A stretch of 64,000 nucleotides of DNA from the NCBI RefSeq assembly GCF_026011735.1, contig NZ_BRVN01000007.1, positions 85,669-149,668 on the forward strand. The letters run 5' to 3'. This document shows positions 52,364 to 63,902 of this stretch, piece after piece. The stretch's first letter is position 1; each line of letters begins with the position of its first letter. The notes below the pieces were generated by a model. The model saw nothing but the letters and a program-made list of their open reading frames with translations. It had not been told where the DNA came from and did no database searches. A program made the translations under genes and the position numbers. Origin of the DNA: Dietzia sp. NCCP-2495 (GTDB lineage: Bacteria > Actinomycetota > Actinomycetes > Mycobacteriales > Mycobacteriaceae).

Positions 52364-53171
52364 GGTGGGCGATCATCCAGTCGATCCATCCGTTCTGGGC
52401 GGGGATCGATTCGTACCGGCCGGGCAGCGTGCCGTTCAACTGTCGCCGCCCGGCGTCAGATCCGGAGTGGAGGCCCACCAGGAGGTCGCCGTGGAAGATC
52501 GGACCACCGGAGTCGCCGAAGCCGTACCCGCCCTCGATGGTGTGGTTGTTGCCGATCCAGCTGCCGCCGCGCGGTGCCATGGTCTCGAGGCGGGTCAGCC
52601 CGGTGCGGAGCTCGGTCGAGCGCGGGGCGGTGGGGCCGGGGGCGATGCTGCCGAAGCCGTGGAACCGCAGGATCGACCCGGGGGCGGGGTCGGCGGCGGC
52701 GCGCTTGACGGAGGGCGAGGGCGCGGGGTGGCGGAGTTTGAGGAGCATCACGTCGCCGGCGGGTGCGTGGTAGGCGGCCACCGGGGAGTGTCGTCCGAGG
52801 CTACCGGTGTCGAGGGAGCCGAATCCGCCGACTGAGGTGGGTGTCCCCGCGGAGGCGGTGTGGGCGAGGCCGGTGGGGAGCGCGCCGTAGTTGCCGAAGC
52901 CGAGGGTGTAGGCGCGCGGGTCAGCCGGGCCGCAGTGAGCGGCGGTGGCGACCCAGCGCGGCGCGACCACCACTCCGGTGCACGGGGTGCCCGGGATGTT
53001 GTGGAAGGTGGTGATCTGCACCGCCCAGGGCGCGGGGCCGGCCGGGGTGCCTGCGACCACAGCGTCGGCGGCGGGGGCCGTCGCGGTGACGGTCGCCGTC
53101 AGGGTTGCGGCGAGGGTTCCGACGACGACGGCGACGTATCCGGCCACGGACCGTCGGCTTCTGGTTCTCAT
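52359..53171 (-). CDS. Secreted trypsin-like serine protease
   Basis: 270 residues with an N-terminal Sec signal (basic RSRR then GYVAVVVGTLAATLTATV, ending near ADAVVAG). Catalytic triad: His in VATAAHC, Asp in GDVMLLKL and Ser in GFGDSGGPIFHG, with the Cys of PCTGVVVAP positioned to pair with TAAHC. The mature start VVAGTPAGPAPWAVQI resembles a chymotrypsin-fold N-terminus. Extracellular; target unknown. Confidence 0.88.
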   Translation of the reverse strand: MRTRSRRSVAGYVAVVVGTLAATLTATVTATAPAADAVVAGTPAGPAPWAVQITTFHNIPGTPCTGVVVAPRWVATAAHCGPADPRAYTLGFGNYGALPTGLAHTASAGTPTSVGGFGSLDTGSLGRHSPVAAYHAPAGDVMLLKLRHPAPSPSVKRAAADPAPGSILRFHGFGSIAPGPTAPRSTELRTGLTRLETMAPRGGSWIGNNHTIEGGYGFGDSGGPIFHGDLLVGLHSGSDAGRRQLNGTLPGRYESIPAQNGWIDWMIAHR

Positions 53172-53180
53172 GGCTGGATC

Positions 53181-54230
53181 TTAGATCGAATTCCCAGGTC
53201 GTAGGGGCCTCTCGATCTGAACTGGACCGTCGGGATCGACCGTGGCATCAGCTTCAGCACCAGCTTCAGCATCACCCTCGGCCTCGGCATCGGCCGTATT
53301 CTTGGCATCAGCGTCGACCTCGGCAACAACTTCCGCGGCGTCGTCGTCCCCCTCGGACGCGAGTTCGCGGTGACGACCCGGCGGTTCCGGTCCCACGTCC
53401 TTGCGCGCCAGCGCGACGGTCGCCACGCCCATCAGCGCCAGGGTCGCTCCGAGCAGCACCAGCTCCATGTCGTCGGCGCCGAAGCGCTCGCCGAGCACCA
53501 CGACGCCCAGCACCAGGGACACCACCGGCGTCGTGACGGTCGAGGCCGGCACCGCCTGGTGGACCGCGCCCACCTCGAACGACTTCTGCTGCAACGTCAG
53601 CGCCAGCACGGCCGCCGCGGCGAGCGCGTACACCTCGCCCGTCGTCACCACCTCCCACACACCGCCCGCGTGCCACCGGTCCGCCACTCCCTTGGTGAAC
53701 AGGGCGACGTACGCGAACGCCGTGCCGCCTGCGACGCCGAACAACACCGCCCGGCCGCCGCTGGTGTGTCGGCTGTGTGCCACGCGCAGGAGTGCCGCCA
53801 CCGTGAGCCCGCCGCCCACGCACGCGAGCGACCACTGCCACAGCGGCGGATGCGCGTCCCCTCCTGTCGGACGGCCGAACGCGATCAGCACCATGACGCA
53901 CGCGGTGAGGACGTGGCCCCACCAGAGTTCGGTCTTGGTGACGCGGCGACGCACGATCCACGCGCCCAGGGGGAGGGCGAAGATGAGCGACATCACGGAG
54001 ATCGTCTGCACGAGGATCAGCGAGCCGTACGCCAGTGCCAGGCCCTGGAACAGGAATCCGGCGAGGCTGATGATCATTCCCGCCCACCAGTACCTGCTGG
54101 AGAGGACACCGAAACGGCTCTCGATCCGGCCCCCGGCGCGGCCCATCGTCCGGTGGCGCATCACCGTGCCGAAAGCCTGGCTGAGTGCGGACGCGAGGGC
54201 CAGAATGATCGCTGCCCAGGTTTCCGTCAT
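53181..54230 (-). CDS. DMT/EamA-like transporter with acidic tail
   Basis: 349 residues. About nine to ten hydrophobic segments between residues 5 and 275, for example WAAIILALASALSQAFGTVM and VVSLVLGVVVLGERFGADD, the drug/metabolite-transporter end-repeat motif. The last 70 residues are a very acidic Asp/Glu/Ala run (AEAEGDAEAGAEADATVD), probably disordered and cytoplasmic. Substrate unknown. It is divergent from lysC. Confidence 0.78.
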   Translation of the reverse strand: MTETWAAIILALASALSQAFGTVMRHRTMGRAGGRIESRFGVLSSRYWWAGMIISLAGFLFQGLALAYGSLILVQTISVMSLIFALPLGAWIVRRRVTKTELWWGHVLTACVMVLIAFGRPTGGDAHPPLWQWSLACVGGGLTVAALLRVAHSRHTSGGRAVLFGVAGGTAFAYVALFTKGVADRWHAGGVWEVVTTGEVYALAAAAVLALTLQQKSFEVGAVHQAVPASTVTTPVVSLVLGVVVLGERFGADDMELVLLGATLALMGVATVALARKDVGPEPPGRHRELASEGDDDAAEVVAEVDADAKNTADAEAEGDAEAGAEADATVDPDGPVQIERPLRPGNSI

Positions 54231-54441
54231 CGATCACGAGTAAACACCTCCAGTAAAGTGGGGGCACGAATGGCCGGAAATTGTCAGTGAAGCCGGATCA
54301 GATGGAAAAGATAAAACGGTCCGGCAGAGCCGGGCGAGGCCGGGATTGCCGGAGTGAACCGGGTGTTCCGGATCGCGCTGGGAATGCCGGGGGATCCGGC
54401 CAGCCGGGTAGAACCGATCAGCACCGGAAGGGTGTGACCGC

Positions 54442-55704
<1,263 letters not shown>

Positions 55705-55721
55705 CCTGACGCTGTCGACGC

Positions 55722-55787
55722 GAGCCGTCACTACGGTACGTTTTCCGGGAAATCCACCTGGGGAAACGCTGACCGGAGTGACGGCTC
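55722..55787. repeat. Palindromic repeat, copy B
   Basis: GAGCCGTCACTACGG / CCGGAGTGACGGCTC with the same centre layout as copy A (TACGTTTTC ... GGGGAAACGCTGA). One arm mismatch. It begins 18 bases after the lysC stop and faces copy C across the DUF559 gene. Confidence 0.9.
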
Positions 55788-55879
55788 GTCTGCGTTGCGG
55801 GCGCGGGGGCGGGGCAGTGCAGCCGCGGGGGCGTGCTGCGTGGCGGGGGCGGGAGGCGGGCTTGTCCGCGCGGCTCCGA

Positions 55880-56734
55880 TCACGCCGAGAGCCCGAACGC
55901 CCGGCGTAGCTGCTCGGCCAGTTCCGCCGGGGTACCGAACAGCTGCCGCTTGGTCACCACGATGACCGTCCAGCCGAGCGCCTCCAGTCGGTTGCGCCGC
56001 TCGACGTCCATCGTGTGCTGGTCGGAGTACCCGTGGTGCGCCCCGTCGTACTCGATCGCGATCTTGCGGGCCGGGTCGGCGAGATCCAGGCGATAGATGG
56101 TTCCGGGCACGCGGTACTGGACCACCAGATGGTCGAGGCCGAGATCTCGGGCGAACAGCCTCAACCTGCTCTCCATCGGGGACTCGCTGAGGGGATCGCA
56201 TAGCGATGCGTGGCTCAGTGCGAGCGACCGCCTGGACACCCCCGGGTTCAGTTCGGCCATCCGGGCGACTGCCGCCCCCGCGTCCATGCCGAGCCGGCCG
56301 GCACCGTCAAGCGCTACCACCGCTTGGTCGCGGGGAAGGTACCGGGCGAGGTCGAACAGCGCCCGGTCGAGCACTGCGACGCGGACCGGTCGACCGTGCG
56401 GACCACGAATCTCGCGCCAGTGCTCCTCCGGGATCTCGAACTGCCGGGACAGCACGCCCGGACGCCGCACGCGATTCGATCCGCTGGCCACCTCGAGATC
56501 GTGGGACCGCGGCGGCCACGGGTGTCCGTGTATCGCGGCGGCGGTCCATCCGGTTGCCACGACACGTGGGCAGACGACAGTGAGCGCCTCGAGCTCACCG
56601 AGCAGACTGCGTGGGGACTCGGACGGGAGCCACACGCCCATGTGCGACCGGCGTCGGCCGACCGTGGCGCGCCGTCTGCCCCGGGCGCGAACGAGGTCAT
56701 GGAAGCGGAGCGGTTCGAGGTCGGAGTGGGCCAT
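55880..56734 (-). CDS. DUF559 endonuclease-like protein
   Basis: 284 residues. The C-terminal third has a PD-(D/E)xK-like core: KIAIEYDGAHHGYSDQH, then MDVERRNRLEALGWTVIVV, the signature of DUF559/Vsr-like nuclease folds. The N-terminal part (VVATGWTAAAIHGHPWP) is shared by many actinobacterial DUF559 proteins and resembles AbiEi-type modules. ATG at MAHSDLEPL. It lies on the opposite strand between lysC and asd, bracketed by two copies of a palindromic repeat, suggesting insertion. Substrate unknown. Confidence 0.8.
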   Translation of the reverse strand: MAHSDLEPLRFHDLVRARGRRRATVGRRRSHMGVWLPSESPRSLLGELEALTVVCPRVVATGWTAAAIHGHPWPPRSHDLEVASGSNRVRRPGVLSRQFEIPEEHWREIRGPHGRPVRVAVLDRALFDLARYLPRDQAVVALDGAGRLGMDAGAAVARMAELNPGVSRRSLALSHASLCDPLSESPMESRLRLFARDLGLDHLVVQYRVPGTIYRLDLADPARKIAIEYDGAHHGYSDQHTMDVERRNRLEALGWTVIVVTKRQLFGTPAELAEQLRRAFGLSA

Positions 56735-56918
56735 GGGCACATCATCGGGGTGGCCGTCCGCTGCACCTGCCCAAAAACCGGCGTTCTCGCCCGGGCCTGT
56801 GGAGGCGCACGGCGGATGTGGAAGTAGCCCGGGGCACGCGCCCTCCGCGGGCCGCACATGAGCCACCCATGGGGACCACGCGAGCAATCCACGGGCCGCA
56901 TGCGCGCATTCCACGGCT

Positions 56919-57031
56919 CAGCCGTCACTCCGGAACGCTTTCTCGAAACGCGACCTGGCGAAACGCTGACCGGACTGACGGCTGATCGGGGGAGGCCAGC
57001 ACCGGACTGACGGCTGATCGGGGGAGGCCGT
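56919..57031. repeat. Palindromic repeat copy C plus 32-bp duplication
   Basis: CAGCCGTCACTCCGG (56919-56933) with CCGGACTGACGGCTG (56970-56984), diverged from copies A and B but with the same centre. Its right arm and flank (CCGGACTGACGGCTGATCGG...) are repeated once more 32 bases downstream (57002-57031). Confidence 0.85.
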
Positions 57032-57110
57032 AGCGCGCCCGCGCCGAGCCCACTCTCTCGACGACCTGAGCGCTTCCTGTGACGCGGGCAACGGTGGGCG
57101 TGCCGCGTGA

Positions 57111-58244
<1,134 letters not shown>

Positions 58245-58259
58245 CGTTCGAGCGTCGCC

Positions 58260-58309
58260 AAGAGCGTTCCGCGCACATCGCCCGAGAGGCATGTGCGCGG
58301 AACGCTCTT
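58260..58309. terminator. asd terminator
   Basis: A perfect 19-bp stem (AAGAGCGTTCCGCGCACAT / ATGTGCGCGGAACGCTCTT) with a 12-base loop and TCTCGTTG after it, 15 bases beyond the asd stop. Confidence 0.9.
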
Positions 58310-58402
58310 CTCGTTGGGCCGACGGGGAGGACGGGCGCGCTGTGCCGTGTGGCCGCGCCCTGCGGGTCGGCCGCTCTTGCGGGCGCCCGAACCTCCTCGG
58401 GG

Positions 58403-58993
58403 CTAACTGCCGACTCCGTGAGCGAGCACCTCGAAGGCCTCGTCGAGCAGATCGGCTAGGGAGGGGTCGCCCTCGCGTTGCCGTGTCGCGTGCTTTCTCA
58501 GCGCGGCGCCGCTGGCGGCCATACTCAGATCCACCGTGAGCCGGGCACGGAACTCGGTGCCGTTCGCCACACGCTGACGGACCGCCTCGTACAGGGGACC
58601 GAGGATGTCCTCGATGTCGGGTCGCCTCTCCGGGCCCAGGAGGAACCCGATCCGCTCACCGAGGACCACGAGGTTACCGAGAGCGACGATGTCGTCCGCC
58701 GGCCGGGTGTAGGCCTCCTTGAGGATGCCGTGGAGGATGCGCAGCGCAGACATGTCAGAGGGTGCGTTCTTCACCTGCTCCGCCCACCGCGCGACCTGTT
58801 CGCGGACGAAGTGCAGGAACGCGTCCTCACGGCGGGCGAAGTAGTTGTGAAACGTCCGCGTGGATACGCCGGCCCGCTCGGCGATGGCGGCGACGGTGGC
58901 CCCTTCCACACCGTGGCTGATGAGGAGTTCCACCGCCGCCACCGAAAGCCGTGTCCGGGTGTCAGCCTTCTTGCGCTCGCGCAGACTAGTCAC
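58403..58993 (-). CDS. TetR-family regulator, mmpL-linked
   Basis: 196 residues. Helix-turn-helix TVAAIAERAGVSTRTFHNYFARREDAFLHF (about 32-61), then an all-helical ligand domain. The GTG at 58993 (VTSLRERKKADT) is chosen: GGGAG lies upstream and it overlaps the mmpL stop by eight bases, so the pair is one operon. Probably represses the transporter through the palindromic site upstream of mmpL. Confidence 0.87.
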   Translation of the reverse strand: MTSLRERKKADTRTRLSVAAVELLISHGVEGATVAAIAERAGVSTRTFHNYFARREDAFLHFVREQVARWAEQVKNAPSDMSALRILHGILKEAYTRPADDIVALGNLVVLGERIGFLLGPERRPDIEDILGPLYEAVRQRVANGTEFRARLTVDLSMAASGAALRKHATRQREGDPSLADLLDEAFEVLAHGVGS

Positions 58994-61466
58994 GCTGCCG
59001 GCTCCCGGCACCTCCGTCAGAGGTCTCGCCACGGTCCTCGTGCTTCCCGGCGGTGGGAGACTGGTCGGCCACCGTCATCGACGAGTGGCGTCCGGCGGCG
59101 ACGGCGTCCCGGGACTCGTCCGGTCCACCGGCGACGTTGTCGTCGTCGTCCTTCTCTTCCAGGGCCGAGCCCTCGACGTCGACGGTGGGCAGGATCCGAT
59201 CGAGCCAGCGCGGGATCTTCCAGGCGTTCTCGCCGAGCAGGAACATCACGGCCGGGATGATGGTCATGCGGACGATGAAGGCGTCGAAGAACACCGCGAC
59301 CGCGAGGGCGAAGCCCATCACCTTGATGAACTGCTCGTCGATCGTCATGAAGGCGGCGAAGACGCTCATCATGATCAGTGCGGCGGCGGTGACCACGCGG
59401 GCGCCGTGCTTGAACCCGTTGGAGACCGCGTTGTGCGCCGTCTTGCCGTGGACCCAGCCCTCGCGCATCCGGGTGACCAGGAAGACCTGGTAGTCCATGG
59501 CCAGGCCGAACACGATGCCGATGAGCATGATCGGCAGGAAGCTGATGACCGGCTGCGGATCGGAGACGATCCCGAGCCAGCCCTCCTGCCAGATCGCCAC
59601 CGTGAGTCCGAAGGTGGCTGCCACCGACAGGGCGAAGCCCAGCGCGGCGATCAGCGGCACCCAGATCGATCGGAAGACGAGCATGAGCAGCAGGAACGCG
59701 AGCGCGAGCACGATGCCGACGTAGGGGAGCAGGACCTCGGAGAGCCTTTCGGAGATGTCCTCGTAGATCGGGGTGACGCCGGTGACCGAGTAGGTGCCTC
59801 CGGTCTGCGCCTCGAAGTCACCGACTCCGCCGCGGATGCTCTCCAACACGTCCGCGGCGCGCTCGTCGGTGGCGCCGTACTCGGGGGTGATGAGCACTTG
59901 TGCCGCGTCGCCGGCCTCGTTCGGCTCGATGATCTGGGCATTAAGTACGCCGTCGATCGACTGGATGTCCGTCGCCGCGGTGGCCCACGCTGCGGGCCGC
60001 TCCTCCTCCGGGACCTCGAGGGTGTCGACGAAAGCGATCATCGGGGCGTTGCGCCCGGGGCCGAACTTCTCCGCGGTGATGTCGTAGGCGATCCGGTTGG
60101 GGGTGTCGGGGGCCATGGTGCCGTCCGAGGGCATGGCCAGTCGCAGGTTCACGGCGGGCAGCGCCAGCAGGATCAGCAGGAGGATGCTCGCCGCGCCGAA
60201 GAGGATCGGGTGCGCGCGCACCCGGCGGACCCACGTCAGGCCCATCGTCGGCTTCTCATCCTCCGGGTCGGGGGCCTTGACGCCCCCGATGCGAGCGCCG
60301 AACACCTTGGTGCCGACGGCGCCGAGGATGGCCGGGAGCAGCGTGATCGCGACGAGTACCGCGATCGCGACGGTGGCGGCGGCGGAGAGCGCCATCGCGG
60401 TGAGGAACGGGATGTTGATGATCGACAGCGCGGCCAACGCGATGAGGACGGTCAACCCGGCGAAGACCACCGCGGAACCGGCCTTACCCACGGCCAATCC
60501 GGCCAAGTGGGCCCGCTGGCGGAAGTCGATCTCCTTGAGTTTGGCGGCCAGTTCCCGCGGCTCGAGGTCATTGCCACCGATGTATTTGACGAGTTCCGTG
60601 CGGTAGCGCGAGACGATGAACAGGGCGTAGTCGATGCCCACCGCGAGACCGATCATGGACGCCAGCGTCGGCGTCATGGTGTTGATGGTGTCGGTGAACC
60701 GGGTGGCCGCGAAGACGCCCGCGATGCCGATTCCCACACCGGTGACACCGGTGAGCAGCGGCATGCCGGCGGCGATCAGGGAGCCGAAGGTCAGCGTGAG
60801 GATGACCGCGGCGACGGCGATGCCGATGATCTCGCCGGTCGCGCTGATCTCGTTCATCTGGAACGCATTGCCCGAGTAGGCGATGGTCAGCGTGTCCTGG
60901 TACTCGGCGACGAGATCGGCGAAGGCCTCCTGGTCGGCGGCCTCGACCTCCATCGTGCTCTCGGCCGCGAACTCGATCTGGACGGTGCCGGTCGTCTCGT
61001 CCTCGCTCAACGGGCTCAGGGCCGCAATGTCGGCGTCGATCTGCTCGGGAGGGAGCCCCTGCGCGGCCTTGGCCTCCGTCATCTGTTGCGTCATGCCCGC
61101 GGCCGCCAGGACGGGGTTGACGATCGCGTCCGTCGCGGTGAGGTAGTCGAGTTCACGGACGTCGGCCAGGAAGGCGTCGACGTCCTCGCTCACCCCGGGG
61201 TCGGTGAGCGTCGTGCCCTCGGGGGCCTGGATCACGACGGTGCCCGTGGGCGCCTGCAGTTGATCCTCTGATCCGGCGAACCGCTCCTGCATGGCCTCCT
61301 GGGTCTCGATGGATTCGAGTCCGGGGATGGAGAAGGTGGTGCTCGTCTGCTGGGACAGGGTGGCCGCGGCGGTGCCCATGCCGATGATCAGCAGCAGCCA
61401 GGCGGCGATGAACCTCCATCTGTGCAGATAGGCCGATCGTCCGATGCGGTAGAGAAATGTCGCCAT
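58986..61466 (-). CDS. MmpL/MMPL-family RND transporter
   Basis: 826 residues with the family's duplicated architecture. A first helix (WRFIAAWLLLIIGMG) is followed by a large extracytoplasmic domain and a block of helices with GVGIGIAGVFAA and IGLAVGIDYALFIVSRYR. A second extracytoplasmic domain precedes the last helical block with MLIGIVFGLAMDYQVFLVTRMREG. These are the proton-relay Asp-Tyr motifs of MmpL proteins. Likely exports lipids or drugs. The ATG MATFLYRIGRSAYLHRW fits the family start. Confidence 0.92.
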   Translation of the reverse strand: MATFLYRIGRSAYLHRWRFIAAWLLLIIGMGTAAATLSQQTSTTFSIPGLESIETQEAMQERFAGSEDQLQAPTGTVVIQAPEGTTLTDPGVSEDVDAFLADVRELDYLTATDAIVNPVLAAAGMTQQMTEAKAAQGLPPEQIDADIAALSPLSEDETTGTVQIEFAAESTMEVEAADQEAFADLVAEYQDTLTIAYSGNAFQMNEISATGEIIGIAVAAVILTLTFGSLIAAGMPLLTGVTGVGIGIAGVFAATRFTDTINTMTPTLASMIGLAVGIDYALFIVSRYRTELVKYIGGNDLEPRELAAKLKEIDFRQRAHLAGLAVGKAGSAVVFAGLTVLIALAALSIINIPFLTAMALSAAATVAIAVLVAITLLPAILGAVGTKVFGARIGGVKAPDPEDEKPTMGLTWVRRVRAHPILFGAASILLLILLALPAVNLRLAMPSDGTMAPDTPNRIAYDITAEKFGPGRNAPMIAFVDTLEVPEEERPAAWATAATDIQSIDGVLNAQIIEPNEAGDAAQVLITPEYGATDERAADVLESIRGGVGDFEAQTGGTYSVTGVTPIYEDISERLSEVLLPYVGIVLALAFLLLMLVFRSIWVPLIAALGFALSVAATFGLTVAIWQEGWLGIVSDPQPVISFLPIMLIGIVFGLAMDYQVFLVTRMREGWVHGKTAHNAVSNGFKHGARVVTAAALIMMSVFAAFMTIDEQFIKVMGFALAVAVFFDAFIVRMTIIPAVMFLLGENAWKIPRWLDRILPTVDVEGSALEEKDDDDNVAGGPDESRDAVAAGRHSSMTVADQSPTAGKHEDRGETSDGGAGSRQRD

Positions 61467-61511
61467 GCTGCAGGATCCTCGGGTCGGGGGACGTGCTGAC
61501 CCGAGGAGTTT

Positions 61512-61545
61512 TGCAGGAACTCTGCACGATTGCACGGCCGTGCAA
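61512..61545. promoter_or_regulatory. Candidate TetR operator upstream of mmpL
   Basis: A perfect 16-bp palindrome TTGCACGG-CCGTGCAA at 61530-61545. Overlapping on its left is TTGCAG ... CTGCA (61511-61525), so GTGCA/TGCA half-sites occur four times within 35 bases. It lies about 65-80 bases before the mmpL ATG. Confidence 0.7.
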
Positions 61546-61575
61546 GGAAATGTGGCCAAGCTCTCCCGCGTCGGC

Positions 61576-62475
61576 TCAGGTGTGGTTCCAGCTGGTGACC
61601 GGCTCCTGCACGTTGCCGTCGGAGTCGTAGGTGTAGAAGCCCTCCCCGTCGCCGAGGCCGGCCTTGCCGGCGTCGATGCCCTTCTGGAGCATGTCCGCGA
61701 ACTTGATCCGCGTCGGGTCGCCGGAGGCACGGGCGATGTTGGCGGCGACGTTGAAGCCGACCGTGTCGTAGACCTGGAACGGGCCGGCCGGCGAGCCGGT
61801 GGCGGTGCGCCAGACGTTGTCGATGTCGGCGGGGTTGGCGATGCCGTTGACGTAGAGCTCCGCGCCGGCGTTCAGCCAGGGGACGAGCAGCCCGTTGAGG
61901 AGGTATCCGGGCGTCTCTTTGAGGACGGGCACCGGCACGAGTCCGATCTCGGCGGCGAACCCGAGCACGATGTCGAAGTACTTCCGGTCGGTCTGCTGCG
62001 CGACCATCACCTCGCCGGTGTTGTAGCGCCAGACGAGGTTGGCGAAGTGCAGGGCGAGGAACTTCTCGGGCCGTCCGGTCTCGGCGGCGAAGTCACTGGG
62101 ACGGAGCGTGGAGGTGTTGGTGGCGAAAATGGTCTTCTCGGGCGCGCTCTGGCCGATCTTCGTCCACACGTCTTTCTTGAGCTCGAGCTTCTCCGGCACT
62201 GCCTCGATCACCAGCTCGGCGTCGGCGACGGCCTCGGGGATGTCGGTGGTGGTGCGGATGGAGGCGATGGCCTCGTCGAAGCGCTTCTCGTCGAAGTCCG
62301 GCAGGTCGCGCCTGTAGTAGTCGCGCATCCATTCCCACCGCTCCGGAAGCTCGGACAGGAGCTCGTCGGAGATGTCGTAGCCCGTCACGGTCTTCCCGTG
62401 GTAGGCCGCCTGCATGATGATCTGGGAACCGAGTACACCGGTTCCGAACACGGTGACGTTCGTGATGTCCGTCAT
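61576..62475 (-). CDS. 3-hydroxyacyl-CoA dehydrogenase (3-hydroxybutyryl-CoA type)
   Basis: 299 residues. NAD motif VTVFGTGVLGSQI, VIEAVPEKLELKK, ATNTSTL, catalytic His in LALHFANLVW and KETPGYLLNGLLVPWLN. Oxidises 3-hydroxyacyl-CoA in beta-oxidation or butyryl/acetoacetyl metabolism. It lacks a fused hydratase domain. ATG overlaps the upstream flavoprotein stop by four bases, so the two are co-translated. Confidence 0.9.
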   Translation of the reverse strand: MTDITNVTVFGTGVLGSQIIMQAAYHGKTVTGYDISDELLSELPERWEWMRDYYRRDLPDFDEKRFDEAIASIRTTTDIPEAVADAELVIEAVPEKLELKKDVWTKIGQSAPEKTIFATNTSTLRPSDFAAETGRPEKFLALHFANLVWRYNTGEVMVAQQTDRKYFDIVLGFAAEIGLVPVPVLKETPGYLLNGLLVPWLNAGAELYVNGIANPADIDNVWRTATGSPAGPFQVYDTVGFNVAANIARASGDPTRIKFADMLQKGIDAGKAGLGDGEGFYTYDSDGNVQEPVTSWNHT

Positions 62476-63902
62476 GACTGACTCCTCTCGCCCGGGGTGG
62501 CGACCCCGGTTGCGGTTCTGGTCGCGGATTCGGCGTTGGCGCCGGTGGTGGGTGTGGCGGGCTCGGTGGGGCCCTTCCGGCGGGCGCGCGCGTACTCGTC
62601 CGGCTGGTGCACCACGACCTGCGGGCGGCTGCGGGTGAGGTAGTCGCGGAACCACGACACGAGTGCGGCGGCGCGCTGGGACCAGCCCGACAGCAGGACG
62701 AGGTGCACTCCGAGCCAGGCCAGGAAGGCGAGCATGCCCTGGATCTGGAACCGGCGCGGGCCCATCTCCGCGACCGCGTGGCCGCGGCCGACCATAGCCA
62801 TCACGCCCATGTCGCGGAAACGGAACGGCTTTCGTTCCCGCCCTTGGAGGTCCGCGCAGATGTTGTCGGCCGCCCAGGTGCCGGACTGTTTGGCCACAGA
62901 GCCCAGTTGGGGCAGTGCGCGGCCCTTGGCATCGGTGATGTTCGCGGCGTCGCCGAGGACGTACACGTCGGGCAGTCCGGGGGCGGTGAGGTCGGGTTCG
63001 ACGTCCACACGCCCGCCCCGGCCGGTCGTCAGACCGGCGGGCTCCAGCAAACCGGAGGCCTTGAGCCCCGCGGTCCAGATGACGATGGCGGCCGGTAACT
63101 CGGTGCCGTCCTCGAGCGCCACGCCGCTGGTGGAAACCGAGGAGACCGCTCTGCCCAGGTGGATCCTGACCCCGAGTTCTTCGAGGCTGCGGCGGGTGTA
63201 CTTCTGCGAGCGCTCCGAGAACGGAGGCAGGACGGTGTCGACCATGTCGACCAGATGCACCTCGCACTGCGCGGAGGCGAACTCGTCCGAGTAGTACTCC
63301 GACACCACGAACTTGATGTTCTCCGCGATCGCGCCGGCGGTCTCGACCCCGTTGGGGCCCGCCCCCACCACGACCACCGCGAATGTGCCCCGACGCTCCG
63401 CGGCGTCGCGGGTGGCGGCGGCTCGCTCGAGCGCGCCGAGCATCGCCGAGGACAGGCTGGTGGCGTCGTCGACGGAGTACAGCGGGTACGCCAGCTCGCG
63501 CGCTCCTGGGGTGTCGAAGAAGTTGGGTTCGGACCCGGTGGCCAGCACGAGGATCCGGCCGCGGTACGTCAGACCGTCGTCGGTGGTGACGGTCTTGGCG
63601 GCGGCGTCGACGGAGGCCACGCGCGCGGTCCTGATCGTCACGTGCTCCCGTTGGCGACGCAGGATGCCGCGCAGCGGGCGCGCCACGGTGGAGATCGCGA
63701 TCTGCGCGGTCGCCGCCTGGTAGAGCAGCGGCTGGAACTGGTGGTAGTTGTTCTGGTCGAGTAACAGCACGTCCACGCCGGAGCGTCCCAGTTGCTTGGC
63801 GGCGTAGAGGCCAGCGAATCCGGCACCCACGATCACCACGTCGTGTTGGATCGCCGAGTGTCCGTCGGCGGGATCAGTGTCTTCTGCCGATGTGTTCGCC
63901 AT
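62472..63902 (-). CDS. Type II NADH dehydrogenase-like flavoprotein
   Basis: 476 residues. FAD motif DVVIVGAGFAGLYAAKQL, NYHQFQPLLYQAATAQI, NAD motif VVVVGAGPNGVETAGAI and the second FAD contact DVYVLGDAANI, the order seen in NDH-2. A hydrophobic C-terminal segment (LAFLAWLGVHLVLLSGW) suits peripheral membrane attachment. An Ala/Thr-rich tail ends it. It may reoxidise NADH from the co-transcribed hydroxyacyl-CoA dehydrogenase. Confidence 0.88.
   Translation of the reverse strand: MANTSAEDTDPADGHSAIQHDVVIVGAGFAGLYAAKQLGRSGVDVLLLDQNNYHQFQPLLYQAATAQIAISTVARPLRGILRRQREHVTIRTARVASVDAAAKTVTTDDGLTYRGRILVLATGSEPNFFDTPGARELAYPLYSVDDATSLSSAMLGALERAAATRDAAERRGTFAVVVVGAGPNGVETAGAIAENIKFVVSEYYSDEFASAQCEVHLVDMVDTVLPPFSERSQKYTRRSLEELGVRIHLGRAVSSVSTSGVALEDGTELPAAIVIWTAGLKASGLLEPAGLTTGRGGRVDVEPDLTAPGLPDVYVLGDAANITDAKGRALPQLGSVAKQSGTWAADNICADLQGRERKPFRFRDMGVMAMVGRGHAVAEMGPRRFQIQGMLAFLAWLGVHLVLLSGWSQRAAALVSWFRDYLTRSRPQVVVHQPDEYARARRKGPTEPATPTTGANAESATRTATGVATPGERSQS

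Noticed and set aside
58860..61271. 803-residue open frame opposite the mmpL gene
   Set aside because: It is the antisense shadow of a clear MmpL protein; composition is His/Arg/Gly/Asp-rich noise without any domain.
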